Positions 60,959 through 64,000 of a stretch of 64,000 nucleotides of DNA are shown one piece after another. This DNA comes from Mangrovicoccus sp049603835 (GTDB lineage: Bacteria; Pseudomonadota; Alphaproteobacteria; Rhodobacterales; Rhodobacteraceae): NCBI GenBank assembly GCA_049603835.1, contig JBMYSZ010000007.1, positions 1 to 64,000 of the forward strand, written 5' to 3'. Position numbers and translations under genes: made by a program. Position 1 is the first letter of the stretch, and the number at the start of each line of letters is the position of its first letter. The notes under the pieces are model-generated. The model worked only from the letters and a program-made list of their open reading frames with translations, ran no database searches and was not told the DNA's origin.

Positions 60959-63033
60959 GTGGCACAAGAAAAAGATATCGCAACTCTGAGCGAAGAACAG
61001 GCCGCAACCGAGCTAGACCAGCTCGCGAAATTAATTTCGTCGGCAGACCAAGCCTATCATGGCGATGATGATCCTTCGATTGACGACGCTGAATACGACC
61101 AGCTGAAGCAGCGCAATGCTGCCTTAGAAGCGGCCTTTCCCCATTTAAAAAGAGCAGATAGCCCAAGTGATAGGGTCGGTGCGCCGGTTTCGTCGGGCTT
61201 TGCAAAGATTAAGCATAGTGTCCGCATGCTGTCTTTGGGCAATGCCTTTTCCCCTGAAGATGTGGCAGATTTCGACACAAGTATTCGGCGCTATTTGGGT
61301 TTGGGCAGTGACGCGGCGCTTAGCTATACAGCCGAACCAAAGATCGATGGTCTGTCATTAAGCATCCGCTATGAAAAAGGGCAAATGGTCTATGCGGCCA
61401 CCCGCGGCGATGGGGAAGAAGGCGAAAATGTTACCGAAAATGCGAAACGTGTTTCGGAAATCCCGCAAAACTTAACCGGCGCGCCGGATCTTTTGACGGT
61501 TCGCGGTGAAATTTACATGTCGCATGAGGCGTTTAAGTCGTTGAATGCGTCTCAAACGGAACGCGGCGGCAAGGTTTTCGCCAATCCGCGCAATGCGGCG
61601 GCGGGCTCGCTTCGGCAATTGAACCCAGACATTACCGCAGCGCGGCCTTTGCGTTTCTTTGCCTATGCCTGGGGCGAGATTTCCGAATCTTTGGCCGAAA
61701 CCCAAGCCGCGTCCATCGCACGGCTAGGCGAACTTGGCTTTCAGGTTAATCCGTTAACCAAAATCTGCGACACGGTGGAGGAATTGGTCAGCCACTACTC
61801 TGATATCGAAGCGCAGCGTGCCATGCTGGGCTATGACATCGACGGTGTCGTCTATAAGGTTAACGATCTGAGCCTGCAGCAGCGGTTGGGCTTTCGCAGC
61901 ACCACGCCGCGTTGGGCCATCGCTCATAAATTCCCGGCGGAGCTGGCTTGGACCCGATTGACCGCCATCGATATTCAGGTGGGTCGCACCGGCGCCTTGT
62001 CCCCGGTCGCGCGGCTAGAGCCGGTCACGGTTGGCGGGGTCGTGGTGTCCAACGCGACGCTGCATAACGAAGATTACATAGCTGGGCGCGATTCCAATGG
62101 CGTGCCAATTCGCGACGGCAAAGATATTCGAATCGGCGATTGGGTGCAGATCTATCGCGCCGGGGATGTGATCCCGAAAATTGCCGATGTGGATATGAGC
62201 AGACGGCCAGAGGATGCTACGGCTTTCGAGTTCCCCGATCACTGCCCGGATTGCGGGTCCGAAGCGATCCGCGAACCCGGCGATGCGGTGCGTCGTTGCA
62301 CGGGGGGGATGATCTGCCCGGCGCAAGCGGTTGAAAAGCTAAAACATTTCGTGTCCCGTGCCGCGTTTGACATTGAAGGGCTCGGTGCCAAACAGGTGGA
62401 GCAATTCTATCAAGATGGGTGGATCAAAGAACCTGCTGATATTTTTACATTNNNNNNNNNNGGGGGGCGAAATCCGCTGAAAATCTTTTCCGAGCAATTG
62501 ATGAGCGCCGCAATATTCCATTGAACCGAGTGATCTTCGGCTTAGGTCTGCGTCACGTTGGGGAAAACGCCTCGGCTTTATTGGCGCAACATTACGGCAA
62601 TTGGGACGCCTTTTTCACTGGCACGCAAGACGCTGCACCCGGAAGTGAGGCTTGGGAACATTTGCTCAGCATTGATGGTGTGGGCGAGGTCATGGCGACG
62701 GCCTTGGTTTCCGCCATGGGGCAAGAAGCGGAGCGCGCCTCGATCGAACGGCTTGTGGCGCAACTTGATATCCAACCGGTTGCGGCGCGTGACACCAGCG
62801 GGGTGCTCGCAGGTAAAACCGTTGTATTCACCGGCAGCTTGCAAAAAATGACCCGAGCCGAGGCCAAAGCCCGCGCGGAAACCCTTGGCGCCAAAGTATC
62901 AGGGTCGGTTTCGGGTAAAACTGATCTGGTCGTGGCAGGGGAAGGCGCGGGGTCCAAGGCCGCAAAAGCACAGTCGCTTGGGATCGAAACCATCGACGAA
63001 GATAGCTGGTTGGCGATGATTTCGGATCTTTGA
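60959..63033 (+). CDS. ligA: NAD-dependent DNA ligase, interrupted by an assembly gap
   Basis: LigA seals nicks using NAD+. The adenylation lysine is in YTAEPKIDGLSLSIRYE, GRTGALSPVARLEP is the OB-fold entry, and the zinc finger has four cysteines (CPDC...RCTGGMIC). After the N run the frame resumes as GAKSAENLFRAIDERR, the helix-hairpin-helix part, and ends with a BRCT domain (GKTVVFTGSLQKM). The two sides are in different frames because the 10 N do not represent the true length. The start is GTG. I expect an intact gene in the organism. Confidence 0.9.
62452..62461. other. Assembly gap of 10 N inside ligA
   Basis: Ten unknown bases join two contigs. The reading frame shifts across the run. 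The LigA family normally has roughly 11-20 residues between the PADIFTL and GxKSAxNL segments, so several tens of bases are probably missing. Confidence 0.97.
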
Positions 63034-63040
63034 AACTGCG

Positions 63041-64000
63041 ATGCCACGTCCGGAAATCCTCTTCCCCATCTTTGCCGAAACCGAAACCTTACCGGGGATC
63101 GGTCCCAAATTGGCCAAGACCCTGGATCTGATGGGGATCGCGACCATACGCGATCTAATTTTGACTTTGCCGATTAATGGCGTTGACCGGCGCCGAGTGC
63201 CCAGCCTCCGGGACCTGACTTTACCGGCGATCGCGACGGTTTTGGTGAAGATCAAAGCGCATTCCCCCCCGAGCCGGAAGGGTTTGCCCTATCGGGTTTA
63301 TGTGCAGGACGACGGCTTAGAATTCACACTCGTGTTCTTCCGTGGCCAAAAGGCATGGTTCGAAAAATCCCTGCCTATCGGGGAAACACGGCTGATTTCT
63401 GGCAAGGCGGAACTGTTTGACGGCCAAGCGCAAATCACCCACCCCGACTATATCTTGGCCCCGGATGAAGCTGGCGAGCTCCCTGAATTTGAGCCAATTT
63501 ACCCGCTCAGCGCCGGGCTTTCCGCAAAAGTCATGGCGCGGGCGGCGGATGCAGCGGTCAAACGGGCGCCGCAACTGGCAGAATGGATCGACCCTGCCTT
63601 GAAGGCGCAAAAATCCTGGCCGGATTGGGCGGATGCGGTGGCTTTGGCCCATGCGCCGCAAAGCCTGGCGGATCTTAGCCCGGATCACCCGGCGCGGCTG
63701 CGACTGGCTTATGATGAATTATTTGCCCATCAGCTCACTTTGGCGATTGCGCGGCAACGGCAGCGCCGGGCTTTGGGCCGAGTAAATGCGGCGACGGGTC
63801 GGCTGACGGAGCAGGTTTTGCAAACGCTGCCCTACGAATTGACCCAAGCGCAGCAACGTTGCATTGCGGAAATCCACGCGGATATGGCGCAAAAACGGCG
63901 CATGTCGCGCTTGTTGCAAGGGGATGTGGGCGCGGGAAAAACCATTGTTGCGCTGATGGCCATGCTCGCCGCGGTCGAGGCTGGTGGCCAGGCGGCGATG
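63041..64000 (+). CDS. recG: ATP-dependent DNA helicase RecG, 3' end outside the window
   Basis: A replication-fork reversal helicase. The frame is open for 320 codons from ATG 63041 to the window end. The N-terminal wedge region shows LPGIGPKLAKTLDLMGI and LILTLPINGVDRR, the OB-fold segment YRVYVQDDGLEFTLVFFRG, and then the helicase start LPYELTQAQQRCIAEI with Walker A GDVGAGKT near residue 302. It starts seven bases after ligA. Full RecG is about 700 residues, so over half is missing. Confidence 0.92.
   Translation, partial: MPRPEILFPIFAETETLPGIGPKLAKTLDLMGIATIRDLILTLPINGVDRRRVPSLRDLTLPAIATVLVKIKAHSPPSRKGLPYRVYVQDDGLEFTLVFFRGQKAWFEKSLPIGETRLISGKAELFDGQAQITHPDYILAPDEAGELPEFEPIYPLSAGLSAKVMARAADAAVKRAPQLAEWIDPALKAQKSWPDWADAVALAHAPQSLADLSPDHPARLRLAYDELFAHQLTLAIARQRQRRALGRVNAATGRLTEQVLQTLPYELTQAQQRCIAEIHADMAQKRRMSRLLQGDVGAGKTIVALMAMLAAVEAGGQAAM

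Noticed and set aside
1..64000. Mobile elements, prophage, CRISPR arrays, tRNA or rRNA genes
   Set aside because: Looked for transposase motifs, terminal repeats, regularly spaced repeats and RNA gene landmarks; none seen. Gene order and composition are those of a stable chromosome.

Overview
The window reads as one contig from an alphaproteobacterium of the Rhodobacterales (Roseobacter-type). The grounds are the SciP–CtrA pair, LpxI in place of LpxH, the argC–ccmE–ccmF–ccmH arrangement, a membrane urate oxidase of the PuuD type, a VPLPA-CTERM protein, a long-tailed ribosomal protein S9 and moderately GC-rich coding throughout. It is draft sequence: a run of 10 N interrupts ligA, and both window ends cut a gene (a HAD/glycan protein on the left, recG on the right). 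No rRNA, tRNA, insertion sequence, prophage or CRISPR array was seen.

Layout. 1–9.5 kb is a surface-glycan region: a three-part HAD-domain protein, a minus-strand operon of UDP-sulfoquinovose synthase (SQD1/SqdB type), a GT4-like glycosyltransferase, a GT2 glycosyltransferase and a tandem methyltransferase, then a divergent sugar-nucleotide epimerase. 9.5–13.2 kb holds prfC, a SnoaL-like protein, a VPLPA-CTERM exported protein and an SDR-like protein without the usual catalytic residues. 13.5–21.7 kb is a catabolic operon in which an acyl-CoA synthetase, a full LivGF–binding protein–LivHM ABC importer and an acyl-CoA dehydrogenase of the DmdC-like class lie in series. A PAS protein with an eroded chemoreceptor tip, a 5-oxoprolinase-type enzyme and an orphan CydA-like membrane protein follow (21.7–27.9 kb).

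28–33 kb is a purine-degradation locus split by a divergent regulatory region. AllA, allantoicase and a PuuE–UraD fusion run left; UraH and PuuD run right. Together they cover urate to glyoxylate. Between puuD and the next LysR gene is a strong candidate small RNA on the minus strand, with a promoter-like box, a 5' hairpin, an exposed anti-Shine-Dalgarno segment and a good intrinsic terminator. Its linker can pair with the leader of the Liv binding protein in this same window.

33–46.4 kb has a LysR regulator, an acyltransferase, murI, argC, cytochrome c maturation genes, two enoyl-CoA hydratases, rplM–rpsI, a Tat-exported binding protein, a shortened AraC-type gene and miaA. 46.5–58.5 kb is the conserved envelope and isoprenoid run pyrH–frr–uppS–cdsA–dxr–rseP–bamA–skp–fabZ–lpxA–lpxI–lpxB, which links undecaprenyl phosphate, phospholipid, lipid A and outer-membrane protein assembly. 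The right end holds mnmA, the cell-cycle regulators sciP and ctrA, ligA (gapped) and the start of recG.

The observations most worth following are the candidate sRNA, the CydA-like protein that has lost both haem-ligand histidines, the Aer-like PAS protein with a degenerate signalling tip, and the UDP-sulfoquinovose synthase inside a glycan operon.
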